Source: Euryarchaeota archaeon UBA103 (lineage in GTDB: Archaea; Thermoplasmatota; Poseidoniia; Poseidoniales; Thalassarchaeaceae). From it: 64,000 nucleotides of DNA. Location of the stretch: assembly GCA_002506825.1 (NCBI GenBank), contig DAYH01000023.1:1-64000 (forward strand), read 5' to 3'. The notes beneath the pieces are model-generated. The model was given only the letters and a program-made list of their open reading frames with translations. It had not been told where the DNA came from and ran no database searches. Of the stretch, positions 28,403 through 37,096 are shown in pieces (the stretch's first letter is position 1; the number at the start of each line of letters is the position of its first letter). The translations under genes and the position numbers were made by a program.

Positions 28403-29305
28403 CTATTCTTCCTCATCAGAGACTATGAGGCCAATTGGCCACTCAGTATCGGGACTAATGAATTGAAGACCTCCGATTACCCTCATTATGTCTCCAGAGA
28501 ATTTGTGCCCTTCGAAAAGACAGTCTTGTACGAAGCCAAATTTACAGATGTAAGACAATGAAATGTAATCCATATTGGCCCTTGAAAGCCCATAAAGTAC
28601 CATTTCTCCTTCTCCAAGGGGCACTGAAGCTATTTTGCCCCTGTTCCATACTTCTGAATATACCTGCCATTCATCGGAAAGTTTTCCCGAGTCCCATGAA
28701 GATTTATTGATAGGGAGGATGATTCTGGCTGGGGGTATTGAAAACACCTCTGATATCATCTCAATAGACCTAATGAAGGCAATCAAGAAAACAGCATAAG
28801 CGGCCCATCCCAGCATTGACGAGTAGTAAATATGTGCCAAAAATAGAACTCCTCCGATGGCCAAGAGTATCCAATCTATTGGCAGAATAATGAAGGCATC
28901 ACTAGAAGTTGGTTGGGCGTTTCTTGCATTAGAAACAGGAACAATTAGCAAAATCCATGAAATTATGAAAAGTACTCCTGAAACAATCTGATCGTCTGGT
29001 GTTCTACCTGTAAAGATCAGTGGAAAAATGCTTGAGATAAGGAAGAACGGCGACCATGCAACTGGTTTCAGTATAGGCCACGCCAGAGGTCGCATTCTCT
29101 GTCTCGCCCAACCAAATCTATGCTCGAACGTCGGGGTTGCCATCCCCGGTGGGAAATGCATCTCTGAATTCCTAATCAGGGGCACATTGTGCGTTCTCTG
29201 CATGTCCCACCAAGCTGGATCTCCGCGTAGCCAGTTCCTATCACCATGCGCCTCCATTGAATAGCGACGGAGGAGTTTAGCATATGAATTAGGACGAGTG
29301 TTCAT
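28403..29305 (-). CDS. Conserved-looking membrane protein, function unknown
   Basis: I do not recognise this 300-residue protein. A basic, aromatic N-terminus (DRNWLRGDPAWWDMQRTHNVPLI) is followed by four or five hydrophobic helices between about residues 75 and 190, then a soluble C-terminal domain of about 110 residues without a known motif. Its start overlaps the gcvPB stop by 17 bases and 38 bases separate it from purE, so it is probably co-transcribed with metabolic genes. Confidence 0.65.
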   Translation of the reverse strand: MNTRPNSYAKLLRRYSMEAHGDRNWLRGDPAWWDMQRTHNVPLIRNSEMHFPPGMATPTFEHRFGWARQRMRPLAWPILKPVAWSPFFLISSIFPLIFTGRTPDDQIVSGVLFIISWILLIVPVSNARNAQPTSSDAFIILPIDWILLAIGGVLFLAHIYYSSMLGWAAYAVFLIAFIRSIEMISEVFSIPPARIILPINKSSWDSGKLSDEWQVYSEVWNRGKIASVPLGEGEMVLYGLSRANMDYISLSYICKFGFVQDCLFEGHKFSGDIMRVIGGLQFISPDTEWPIGLIVSDEEE

Positions 29306-30797
29306 CCTTCGGATATCTCAGAATGAGATTTCGAGCGGCCCAAACTTCGTCCACTCTTCCCACCGGAGTGGTATGAGGGGCGGTTAGAACCACCTCTGGG
29401 TCCTCTGCTAGGATGGCATGGAAGTCTTCGGCGAACTTATCCAAAACTTCCTTCGACTCAGTCTCTGTGGGTTCGAACATTAGGCATTCGGGAACTATCT
29501 GGGGGAAGTATAGTGTGGGCGCCATATAGCCAAAATCTAGGAGCCTCTTTGCTACGTCCTTCCCGCTAACTCCTGTCAACTCCTTTAGAGGAGACATTGA
29601 AAGCGTGAATTCATGCTTAACTACGTCAGCCGGACAGCCTTCAATTGGCATGGCATGAATATTCAGCTCTGGATTGGGATTCATTATCCTATGTCTGAGG
29701 TAGTTTGCATTGAGAACCGCATGCTCACTCATCCTCTCCAAATCACGACCATATCTCCGATAGAAGGCCCATGCCCTTACTACTGCCCCTGCATTTCCGT
29801 TCCACTGCTGGACCTTTCCTATAGATTGCTCAGGAGAGACCCAATGATACCAGAAACCGTCTCCCACAGTACCGGATTCATCAGAGGGGAGCTCTTTACG
29901 CCCTACCAAAGGAGTTGGGAGGAACTTCGAGAGATGTTCCTTTACTCCTATGGGGCCGCTTCCCGGCCCACCTCCGCCATGTGGCTGACTGAAGGTTTTG
30001 TGGAGATTATAGTGTACTGCATCGAAACCCATCCTTCCGGGGTCGGTCTTACCCAGAATCGCATTGAAATTAGCGCCATCGTAGTACATCTGTCCTCCCG
30101 CAGAATGGACAATCTCTGTTGCTTCGGCGATTTCGGGCTCGAAAACGCCTAATGTACTTGGATTAGTAATCATCATCGCAGCAGTATCTTCGCCCACCGC
30201 TGAGCGGAGCGCATCCAGATCAATACGGCCGTCTTTCGCACTTGGAATCTCTATTATCTGATATCCGCACATCGAAGCGGATGCAGGGTTTGTTCCATGT
30301 GCCGAATCGGGCACAATCACCTTATCGCGATGGCCTTCTCCTCGTTCTCTGTGGAACTCTTGGATACATCTAATTGCAGTGAATTCTCCTTGTGCGCCTG
30401 CGACTGGCTGGAGTGTCACTGTATCCATTCCAGAGCATATTGCTAGCATCTCCTGCATCTCGTAGTATATTGCAAGAAGGCCCTGAACCTGAGCCTCGGG
30501 CTGCAAAGGATGGATACGGTCGATTCCTGGATTCTGTACTATCTTCTCGTTTAGCCTCGGATTATGCTTCATCGTACAGGAGCCCAACGGGTAGAAGCCG
30601 GTATCTATTCCAAAATTTTTCTGAGAAAGTTTGGTGTAATGTCTGACTAGCTCCGGCTCGCTAGCTCTAGGCCACTCCGGCAGGCTATTTCTCCTCAGAG
30701 ATTCTGGAATCTGACTAATGGAGTCATCTGTTAGAGGGGGTGGTTGGGACCAACCAGCGCTCTTGGAGCCGTTGAAGTCAAAAATTGTATCAGTCAT
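29289..30797 (-). CDS. gcvPB: Glycine dehydrogenase (decarboxylating), subunit 2
   Basis: This is the C-terminal half of the split P-protein, the PLP subunit that decarboxylates glycine and passes the aminomethyl group to lipoyl H-protein. ATG 30797 overlaps the gcvPA stop by four bases and gives 502 residues; an upstream in-frame start would extend into gcvPA. The PLP-lysine motif NLHKTFSQPHGGGGPGSG (Lys267) and IDRIHPLQPEAQVQGLL are present. It must pair with GcvPA and needs GcvH and GcvT. A standard H-protein gene is not in the window. Confidence 0.95.
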   Translation of the reverse strand: MTDTIFDFNGSKSAGWSQPPPLTDDSISQIPESLRRNSLPEWPRASEPELVRHYTKLSQKNFGIDTGFYPLGSCTMKHNPRLNEKIVQNPGIDRIHPLQPEAQVQGLLAIYYEMQEMLAICSGMDTVTLQPVAGAQGEFTAIRCIQEFHRERGEGHRDKVIVPDSAHGTNPASASMCGYQIIEIPSAKDGRIDLDALRSAVGEDTAAMMITNPSTLGVFEPEIAEATEIVHSAGGQMYYDGANFNAILGKTDPGRMGFDAVHYNLHKTFSQPHGGGGPGSGPIGVKEHLSKFLPTPLVGRKELPSDESGTVGDGFWYHWVSPEQSIGKVQQWNGNAGAVVRAWAFYRRYGRDLERMSEHAVLNANYLRHRIMNPNPELNIHAMPIEGCPADVVKHEFTLSMSPLKELTGVSGKDVAKRLLDFGYMAPTLYFPQIVPECLMFEPTETESKEVLDKFAEDFHAILAEDPEVVLTAPHTTPVGRVDEVWAARNLILRYPKDEHSS

Positions 30798-32158
30798 GAT
30801 GACGCCTCCACCCAAGAAGAGAGTGACTTCTTCAACGAGGAAATGTCGGATTCTGAGGTCCTCTCGTCGCATCCGATTAGTATCCATGATTCCTTTTCAG
30901 GCCACCACTGGCTGATATCAAACCCGCCGATAACACCCAGTTCGAATATGTGAGACAGGGCTTCGGAAGATTTACCCGGAACCTTGACCGCGAACTCCCT
31001 GAAAACCGGAGATTTTGGAAATGCGAATTCGAGCCCTTCTAAAGAAGACAGCTCATCGATCGCCATCCTAGTTGAGGACAATATCCTAGTTGAGAGAGTT
31101 TCTAACCCGACGGGACCGAGAAGAGCCATGTGCATCGCACCCATTAATGCAATTAGAGTCTCATTGGAACAGATGTTTGAGGTAGCCCTATGTCTGCGGA
31201 TATGCTGCTCCCTAGTAGACAGAGTGAGGGTGTAAGCAGTCTTTCCCGCAGTATCTATACTCTGTCCGACTATTCTACCTGGCATCAGACGCAAGAAGTC
31301 TTTTTTACAGGCGAAAATACCGTAAATTGGACCGCCGGCAGTTGGCCCTATCCCGAAAGGTTGGCCCTCCCCGACTACTATATCTGCTCCCCAATTTCCT
31401 GGTGGCTCGACTAATCCAAGGGAAGTAACGTCGACTCCCACAATGATGGCGGTTTTTTCCCCCACGGTATCCCTCAGCCTCAGTAGTCCCTCGTCAAGAA
31501 TTCCAAATGCATTAGGCTGCTCGACATAAATAGCACAAGATCCTGCGGCACCGGAGGCGGCTTCCAAATCCAAGAAACCGTCTTCATTGTGTGGTATTTT
31601 TCTAATTTCTATACCCACTCCTTGCGTATAATTCTCAATTACTGACATCCTGTGAGGAGGGACTAACTCGGAAACATAAACAGTATTTGGCATCTCTACC
31701 TTCTTCGACTTGACTCTGACGGCACAGGTTATCGCTTCAGCGGCAGATGTACTAGCATCGTACATTGAAACATTTGAGATTGGAAGGCCTACTAGCTCTG
31801 AAATCATTGTCTGGAACTCCCACATAGCCTGGAGCATCCCTTGACTGACTTCGGGCTGATAGGGAGTATACGAGGTAAGGAATTCACCTCTTGTAGCGAT
31901 CATCGGCACCATTGATGGTACGAAATTTCTAGCCAGCCCTGCTGAAATGAAGGATGGCCTGCTATCGAGATTAACATTGGCCCCCAAGAGCTTCTCGGCA
32001 TCTCTGAGTATCTCTTCCTCTGACTGAGGGGGAGGCAAAGGGAGCGGTCCTTCTGATCTTATTGCGGCGGGGATGTCTTCGAACAAATCTTCCATGGAAG
32101 ATACCCCCATAATGTCAAGCATTTCCTGCTCTCTTCCGAGGTTTGGCAATTGGTCCAT
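30794..32158 (-). CDS. gcvPA: Glycine dehydrogenase (decarboxylating), subunit 1
   Basis: The 454-residue N-terminal half of the split P-protein begins MDQLPNLGREQEMLDIMGVSSMEDLFEDIP, and has SFISAGLARNFVPSMVPMIATRGEFLTSYTPYQPEVSQG and the NVSMYDASTSAAEA segment of the family. It forms the heterotetrameric P-protein with GcvPB. It is first in a minus-strand run that continues to guaAB. It is slightly shorter on the C-terminal side than some bacterial subunits, but no motif is obviously missing. Confidence 0.94.
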   Translation of the reverse strand: MDQLPNLGREQEMLDIMGVSSMEDLFEDIPAAIRSEGPLPLPPPQSEEEILRDAEKLLGANVNLDSRPSFISAGLARNFVPSMVPMIATRGEFLTSYTPYQPEVSQGMLQAMWEFQTMISELVGLPISNVSMYDASTSAAEAITCAVRVKSKKVEMPNTVYVSELVPPHRMSVIENYTQGVGIEIRKIPHNEDGFLDLEAASGAAGSCAIYVEQPNAFGILDEGLLRLRDTVGEKTAIIVGVDVTSLGLVEPPGNWGADIVVGEGQPFGIGPTAGGPIYGIFACKKDFLRLMPGRIVGQSIDTAGKTAYTLTLSTREQHIRRHRATSNICSNETLIALMGAMHMALLGPVGLETLSTRILSSTRMAIDELSSLEGLEFAFPKSPVFREFAVKVPGKSSEALSHIFELGVIGGFDISQWWPEKESWILIGCDERTSESDISSLKKSLSSWVEASS

Positions 32159-32237
32159 GGTAGCCCTCAGCTAATTGGAGGCATAGGGAGTTTATGATTA
32201 TCTTTGGTAGGGATTCTGCATGGGAGACCGACACACT

Positions 32238-32244
32238 CTTATTA
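32238..32244 (+). promoter_or_regulatory. TATA-like element upstream of the epimerase-like gene
   Basis: CTTATTA is centred 26 bases before ATG 32267, consistent with a leaderless start there rather than at the longer upstream frame. It is a weak match to the archaeal TATA consensus. Confidence 0.3.
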
Positions 32245-32266
32245 CTCCCAAGTTAGTCAGTGCACC

Positions 32267-33112
32267 ATGAAGGTCGCAATTACTGCCTCAGATGCATTCG
32301 TGGCGCCTTACATTATTGATGCCCTAGGGGATGCGGCGGTGGTAATTCCAGATGAGGCCTTGGGAGATAGTATGACTCTTGACGTGATGCTGACTCCCTG
32401 TAATGCATTGATACATATTAATTCAAGACCTGTTAATACCAGTGTTGCCAGAAATGATCGTGAAGCCAAAATTATGATGAGAGAGGCCGCGAGACCTGTT
32501 TTAGATGCAGTGAACAGGCATGGAGAGCTTCACATGATCATAGTCGGGACACTGCGAGTATACACTCATTGGTCTCCTGGTGATGACTATTATGGCCCGG
32601 AATCGTCACTATCTCCAAGAGATACTGCTGCAGAAGGTCAGCTATGGATTGAGGAGAATGCCCTAGAGAGAGCAGAGTCAGGGAGACCAGTTAGTGTCAT
32701 CAGGGCATCTAACGTTCAGGGCGTCCCTCTGGAAGGCCCACCTGGCAATGGAATTCTTCATCGATGGGCGAATGAGAGTCAAATTGGTTGGATAAACGTA
32801 CCTGGATCGGGGGAGGATGTCAAGGACTTGGTCCATGTCCAGGATTTGGTACAAACCGTACTATCTGTTCTTGAAAACCCCCCTCTAACGAGGGAGAGCT
32901 TTGCCGTTGGCTCTGGCAAGGGAATCACTATGAGTGAACTTGCGAATATCTACAATAGCAAAACTGGTGCTTCTGTGGAGCTGAACCAGAATTCCGATGG
33001 AGAGGTTTGGGGGATCGTAGATGCTTGGTTCCTAGAGCATAGATGTGGGTTCAGACCCACGGTTAGCCTCGAGGAAATGATTGATGAGTCACTTGCCGCC
33101 TCTGGTTACTGA
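32267..33112 (+). CDS. NAD(P)-dependent epimerase/dehydratase-like (extended SDR) protein
   Basis: The chosen ATG starts MKVAITASDAFVAPYII, 281 residues; a longer frame from 32204 adds unrelated sequence. The extended-SDR fold is recognisable from VIRASNVQGVP, DVKDLVHVQDLVQTVLSVLEN and the C-terminal FRPTVSLEEMIDES. The usual GxxGxxG nucleotide loop is replaced by TASDAFVA, and I see no YxxxK catalytic pair where it should be (DTAAEGQLWIEEN occupies that place). It may be a non-catalytic or divergent member. It overlaps the convergent EF-hand gene by seven bases. Confidence 0.7.
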   Translation: MKVAITASDAFVAPYIIDALGDAAVVIPDEALGDSMTLDVMLTPCNALIHINSRPVNTSVARNDREAKIMMREAARPVLDAVNRHGELHMIIVGTLRVYTHWSPGDDYYGPESSLSPRDTAAEGQLWIEENALERAESGRPVSVIRASNVQGVPLEGPPGNGILHRWANESQIGWINVPGSGEDVKDLVHVQDLVQTVLSVLENPPLTRESFAVGSGKGITMSELANIYNSKTGASVELNQNSDGEVWGIVDAWFLEHRCGFRPTVSLEEMIDESLAASGY

Positions 33113-34578
33113 GCGTCGAGAATGAGTCTCTTCCTGATTCCGTTCCAGCCAGATACCTCGCATGACACTTCGCCCTCATACCCAGTCTTCAAGACTGAAT
33201 CGCCGGCATCTGATGGGACTCTGATCTCTACTGCATGTCCTGATAGCACCCCTTTCTCATAGAGAGAGGCCACTGCTGTATTCCCGCCTCTGTATCTTTC
33301 AGAAATACCGATACCGAATGTCCTTTCTACAGACGTTATCTTGATTGAAATGTCAACCAGTGTGCCAGATAGCTCCTCCTTCAATGCGTTTTGTTCTGAT
33401 AACATTCGAGCTTGTGAGAAAGACTCGACCATGGAGAAAATTGTCAGAGCCTCGGGGATTGCTTGTTCGACTGTAGGCTGTTCGACCTTTGTGACCTCCG
33501 ACTCAGCTTTGGAATCAGCAGTTGCCTCTTCTGGTTTTTCCCCCGTATTTGTAGTTCCTGAGTAGGTTTCATTCGTGCTTTCCGATGCGACTTTCTGTAT
33601 CTGAACTTGTTCGTTTTCCTCGTTTGAGGATATAGTCGACACTCCCAAAGCACCTGCCGACAGGCCTGCGACCGCGGACGCCCCAATTACTAGATTGGAA
33701 AGTGCGATTTCCTGCAATGAGTCTGCCTTGGCCTTCCATAGCTCCCTCGCAGGGGGCTGTAAGAAGCTTGGGAGCTTTGAGATGCTTAATTCTGCCCTTT
33801 CATCCATACTTGATCTTGCTGCCTCTAATCCCGCGGCATCTGAAATATCTGAGCCCTTCATATCCCCTAGTATCTCTGAGAATTCAACGGAAACAGAATC
33901 CATTAGATTACTCGCATTGGAACTATCGTCACTCTGACTGACAGCTGGTTCCACAAGTTCCGCCGATGGCATATCTCTGGAAGGTTGGCTTTCTTCTTCA
34001 TCCCTTGCCATTCGGATTGTTATCCTACCTACTCCGACCCATCTCCTGGTTCCAATAGGTAGGCCGCCCCCAGCAGGAGGCCTTGTCCACCCGCCCCCGT
34101 AGAAATCTTGTGTTCCGTCCAATTCCCTATTGTCGAGACTCCAAGAGGGAGCTCCCCCTGACCCGGCATTATAGTAGAACAATTTGGCCGAATTTCTATT
34201 CACGAACAATGGTTTTCCGTTCAGCTCCCCCTGTAATTCATATGAGCCATTGTAGAGGTTGTTTGGATGATCAGAAACTGTAAGAGATGACTCATTGTCG
34301 TATGACTCAGAGGGACCAGTCTCAATCAGTACGAGAATTTCCTGTAGATCAATAAATCCATTGCCATCCGAATCCAATACGGAGAAGATTGCGTTGACAA
34401 TTGATGCGGGTGCCTTCTGTCCTGTTATTGACGCTAGGGCCGCCCCGAATTCATCATAGCTCAGGCTTCCATTTCCATCTAGATCGTACTTGGAGAATAA
34501 TGCCTCGGAGGAAATCCCTCTGGACTTCAAAATTGTTTGTAGATTCTTAATCGCTACAGCCTCGATGCCACCATTCAA
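33106..34578 (-). CDS. EF-hand calcium-binding protein, large, function unknown
   Basis: The 490-residue protein has two canonical EF-hand loops near its N-terminus: DLDGNGSLSYDE (residues 32-43) and DSDGNGFIDLQE (69-80), each followed by a helix. A WD-like glycine/aromatic region comes next (LYNGSYELQGELNGKPLFVN, then SWSLDNRELDG). A hydrophobic stretch (LVIGASAVAGLSAGALGVS) lies near the middle, and an acidic low-complexity region and a predicted beta-rich C-terminus follow. Paired EF-hands are unusual in archaea outside some surface proteins. No signal peptide is obvious, so its location is unclear. Confidence 0.75.
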   Translation of the reverse strand: MNGGIEAVAIKNLQTILKSRGISSEALFSKYDLDGNGSLSYDEFGAALASITGQKAPASIVNAIFSVLDSDGNGFIDLQEILVLIETGPSESYDNESSLTVSDHPNNLYNGSYELQGELNGKPLFVNRNSAKLFYYNAGSGGAPSWSLDNRELDGTQDFYGGGWTRPPAGGGLPIGTRRWVGVGRITIRMARDEEESQPSRDMPSAELVEPAVSQSDDSSNASNLMDSVSVEFSEILGDMKGSDISDAAGLEAARSSMDERAELSISKLPSFLQPPARELWKAKADSLQEIALSNLVIGASAVAGLSAGALGVSTISSNEENEQVQIQKVASESTNETYSGTTNTGEKPEEATADSKAESEVTKVEQPTVEQAIPEALTIFSMVESFSQARMLSEQNALKEELSGTLVDISIKITSVERTFGIGISERYRGGNTAVASLYEKGVLSGHAVEIRVPSDAGDSVLKTGYEGEVSCEVSGWNGIRKRLILDAQ

Positions 34579-34635
34579 GATATCGCCTCGGATAGTGACA
34601 GAGGCTGTTCAGCAATGAGTGTTGTCACTGCGGGG

Positions 34636-35784
34636 CTACAAAAATGGTGCCTGAATGACCTCTGCCTTGATTGCCCTCCTTGGGCTTGGCCTGATCCAAA
34701 CGAATTGTCCCAATACGGCCCCGGACAGGTATGCCATTGCAATACCAACTCCTCCAAGACTGGGAGATGGGGCCCCGCTAGTCACGTATCCGATTATTTT
34801 GGCATCCTCTGAGTCTGAATCCATCACAGGATGGCCGGGCCTTGGAGATGGGCCTCTTGAAACACAACGGATTGCCGACCATTTTTCTGATTTTTTATGC
34901 GATTCGATGGTTCTTTCCCTTCCGATGAACTCATGGTCCATGTTGAGTCCGAATGGCACGGATGTTTCTGCGCTATTTCTAGACAGGAATCCTTCGGGGA
35001 GATTCGAATCAACCGATTCTCCGAGACCTGGCCAATGGAAATCCTGCCCGGACAACAGATACCCCTTCTCAAGTCTGAGAGTGTCTCTGGCGCCTAATCC
35101 AACTGGCATCAATCCCAATCTTGAACCCGCCTCTATAACCTCCCTCCATAGTAGATTTGCTTGATCGTTCGGAATAAAAATCTCTACACCTGCCTCGCCG
35201 GTATATCCCGTTCCTTGAATCCATCCCGATATCGAGAGATTGTTTTGACTAATGTCTTGGCACTTGAACCTCGCAACATTGTTTGAATGGCCCAAAACCT
35301 GTGATACTATTTCCCTAGATTTAGGACCTTGGATGGCAATGATACTTGTTTCTTCTGAGTCGTTGAGTATTTTTATCGAGCCATCACTCGGTAACAATTC
35401 AGTGAACCAGTCCAGCATTACAGATACCATTGATGCATTTGGGACTCCTAGAATCTCTTCTTCAGTTCTGATTGCAAATATCATATCATCGATTATATTT
35501 CCATCTTCATCAAGAAAATGAGTATATCCGCAAGTACCCCTTTGAAATTTCGTAAAGTCTTGGGTCCCTATGCCAGTTAGCCACTCAGAAACCCCTCTGC
35601 CGACAAATCTGAAAAGCCCCATATGAGATACATCGAACATCCCTGCTCCTGATCTGGTAGCCAGATGTTCCTCTTTGATGGATGAGTACCATATTGGAAG
35701 CTCGAATCCATGGAAATCTACCAACTTCGCCCCTGATTCAACATGTGAATTGTATAATGCCGTTCGCACAGGTGCGTTTCCCAT
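34636..35784 (-). CDS. gcvT: Aminomethyltransferase (glycine cleavage T protein)
   Basis: The 382-residue protein transfers the methylene group from aminomethyl-lipoyl H-protein to tetrahydrofolate, releasing ammonia. Family motifs are evident: MFDVSHMGLFRFVG, IIDDMIFAIR, GYTGEAGVEIFI, LGARDTLRLEKGYLLSGQD and IGYVTSGAPSPSLGGVGIAMAYL. It is the first gene of a minus-strand run with the EF-hand gene (57-base gap) and lies 2.5 kb from gcvPA, separated by the plus-strand epimerase-like gene. Confidence 0.95.
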   Translation of the reverse strand: MGNAPVRTALYNSHVESGAKLVDFHGFELPIWYSSIKEEHLATRSGAGMFDVSHMGLFRFVGRGVSEWLTGIGTQDFTKFQRGTCGYTHFLDEDGNIIDDMIFAIRTEEEILGVPNASMVSVMLDWFTELLPSDGSIKILNDSEETSIIAIQGPKSREIVSQVLGHSNNVARFKCQDISQNNLSISGWIQGTGYTGEAGVEIFIPNDQANLLWREVIEAGSRLGLMPVGLGARDTLRLEKGYLLSGQDFHWPGLGESVDSNLPEGFLSRNSAETSVPFGLNMDHEFIGRERTIESHKKSEKWSAIRCVSRGPSPRPGHPVMDSDSEDAKIIGYVTSGAPSPSLGGVGIAMAYLSGAVLGQFVWIRPSPRRAIKAEVIQAPFL

Positions 35785-35877
35785 GGCCCGAGGGAAGGGA
35801 ACAGGGAGAATAAGTTTAGGGAGATGCCAAAATACATTATTTGGATATGGGCATAATCTAATCTTTTAATCCGTGGG

Positions 35878-35885
35878 TTTAAATA
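35878..35885 (+). promoter_or_regulatory. TATA box upstream of the TFB gene
   Basis: TTTAAATA matches the archaeal TATA consensus exactly. Its centre is 39 bases before ATG 35921, which places transcription start near 35908 and argues for that start codon over ATG 35894, which would lie before the transcript start. Confidence 0.5.
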
Positions 35886-35920
35886 GTTCGACTATGACTA
35901 TACAACTACAGGTTGATAAG

Positions 35921-36946
35921 ATGAAAGAGATCGCTGAGAGTCGGGATGAATCCAAACCCTCTAGTTCATCAAGAACTAGTGGGAGAAGGGCTATCGTGCC
36001 GTCGATGCGGCCCTCTACTAGCAGAAAGACCGAGGGCGTATCTAGGCCCTGTACGGTTTGTGGATCGAATTCATGGGATACCGATGAAGTTCGGGGAGAG
36101 ACGTCTTGCTCCGAGTGTGGTTATGTTGCAGAGGAGAATATGATGGATCTCGGAGCAGAGTGGACCAATCATTCTGGAGGGGATGACAGGAGCAGGGTAG
36201 GGGCACCCAGTACGCTGACACTCTCTGACAAGGGACTCTCTACTGAGATAAGAAGATCGGATTTGACATCTGGAGCGGCTAAGAGACATGGGATGTCCGG
36301 GAAGGCCCTCAGGGACTGGCGAAGAAGGCAACGAGTCGATCAACGAAGTAAGACCAGGGACAGTAGGAGCAGGAATTTGGCCAAGGCGATGCAGTTCATT
36401 AGGGACAGAGGTGACCTTCCCCCCCAGATTGAGCAAGAGGCCGCCGGACTATACAGGCACTCTGTAGACAGGGGGCTAGTCACCGGAAGAAGTATCAGAG
36501 GAGTTTCGGCTGCGTGTGTTTATGTAGCCGCTCGTGAGGCCAGAATTCCAAGAAGGATAGAAGATGTAGCAGAATCTTTCGACATGACAAAGGATGTGGA
36601 TCTAAAAGAGTTAAAACGCACAATAAGGCTAGTTTCTAGGTTCCTTGGTGCGCACCACATTACCGGTCCCGAAGAGTATTTTGAGAAATTTCATTCCGAT
36701 TTAGGAATGAGGCCCGAGGTCTTAGGCAGAGTCAGGAAGATGTGGGATTCGGTGAAAGGCGATCTTTCCTGGCAGGGCAAGAAACCATCTGGCATCGCCG
36801 GTGTTATAATTTACAGGGCATCTCAAGAAAGCGACTCTCCAAGAACTCAGAGTGAGGTGTGTAAGGTCTCGGGAATCAGTGAAGTAACCCTCAGGGGTCT
36901 TCTAAAAATACTGAATCAAAAACTTATAGAAAAATCATTTGAGTAA
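35921..36946 (+). CDS. tfb: Transcription initiation factor IIB
   Basis: This is the archaeal TFIIB homologue, which bridges TBP-bound promoter DNA and RNA polymerase. After an N-terminal low-complexity tail it has the zinc ribbon (CTVCGS...CSECGYV), the B-reader/linker with DLGAEWTNHS, and two cyclin repeats (AMQFIRDRGDLPPQIEQEAAGLYRHS and the C-terminal ITGPEEYFEKFHSDLGM repeat) ending in ISEVTLRGLLKILNQKLIEKS. ATG 35921 gives 341 residues; ATG 35894 or GTG 35873 would add 9 or 16 residues. It is monocistronic. Confidence 0.96.
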   Translation: MKEIAESRDESKPSSSSRTSGRRAIVPSMRPSTSRKTEGVSRPCTVCGSNSWDTDEVRGETSCSECGYVAEENMMDLGAEWTNHSGGDDRSRVGAPSTLTLSDKGLSTEIRRSDLTSGAAKRHGMSGKALRDWRRRQRVDQRSKTRDSRSRNLAKAMQFIRDRGDLPPQIEQEAAGLYRHSVDRGLVTGRSIRGVSAACVYVAAREARIPRRIEDVAESFDMTKDVDLKELKRTIRLVSRFLGAHHITGPEEYFEKFHSDLGMRPEVLGRVRKMWDSVKGDLSWQGKKPSGIAGVIIYRASQESDSPRTQSEVCKVSGISEVTLRGLLKILNQKLIEKSFE

Positions 36947-36957
36947 AAAAACGACTC

Positions 36958-36964
36958 TATATAT
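36958..36964 (+). promoter_or_regulatory. TATA box upstream of the short ORF and SDR gene
   Basis: TATATAT is centred 26 bases before ATG 36987, so transcription should begin at or next to that codon, inside what is otherwise the gap between TFB and the SDR gene. Confidence 0.45.
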
Positions 36965-36986
36965 GCTCATCCTAAGATGTATAGTC

Positions 36987-37079
36987 ATGAGTGTGTCAGT
37001 GAGTGCAGATAGCCTTTGGAATCGACTAGAGAGTCAACTTGAGTCGTGGGATTTCCCGATTATCCCCGCAGAAGCGTGA
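36987..37079 (+). CDS. Possible leaderless 30-residue leader peptide
   Basis: The frame encodes 30 residues beginning MSVSVSADSLWNRLESQLES and ending in PAEA before TGA. Its ATG lies 26 bases after the centre of a TATA box, so the predicted transcript begins on it. It ends 17 bases before the SDR start codon and is in a different frame. The composition resembles an amphipathic helix. It could be a short protein, a regulatory uORF or chance; no homology is known to me. Confidence 0.3.
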   Translation: MSVSVSADSLWNRLESQLESWDFPIIPAEA

Positions 37080-37096
37080 TTTTAGGAGCTGATTTA

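Noticed and set aside
29613..30152. A 179-codon frame antisense to gcvPB
   Set aside because: It is a shadow of a conserved enzyme and has no motifs or promoter.
36987..37096. Short ORF as the true N-terminus of the SDR by frameshift
   Set aside because: It is in a different frame and the SDR already starts with its normal cofactor strand at ATG 37097.
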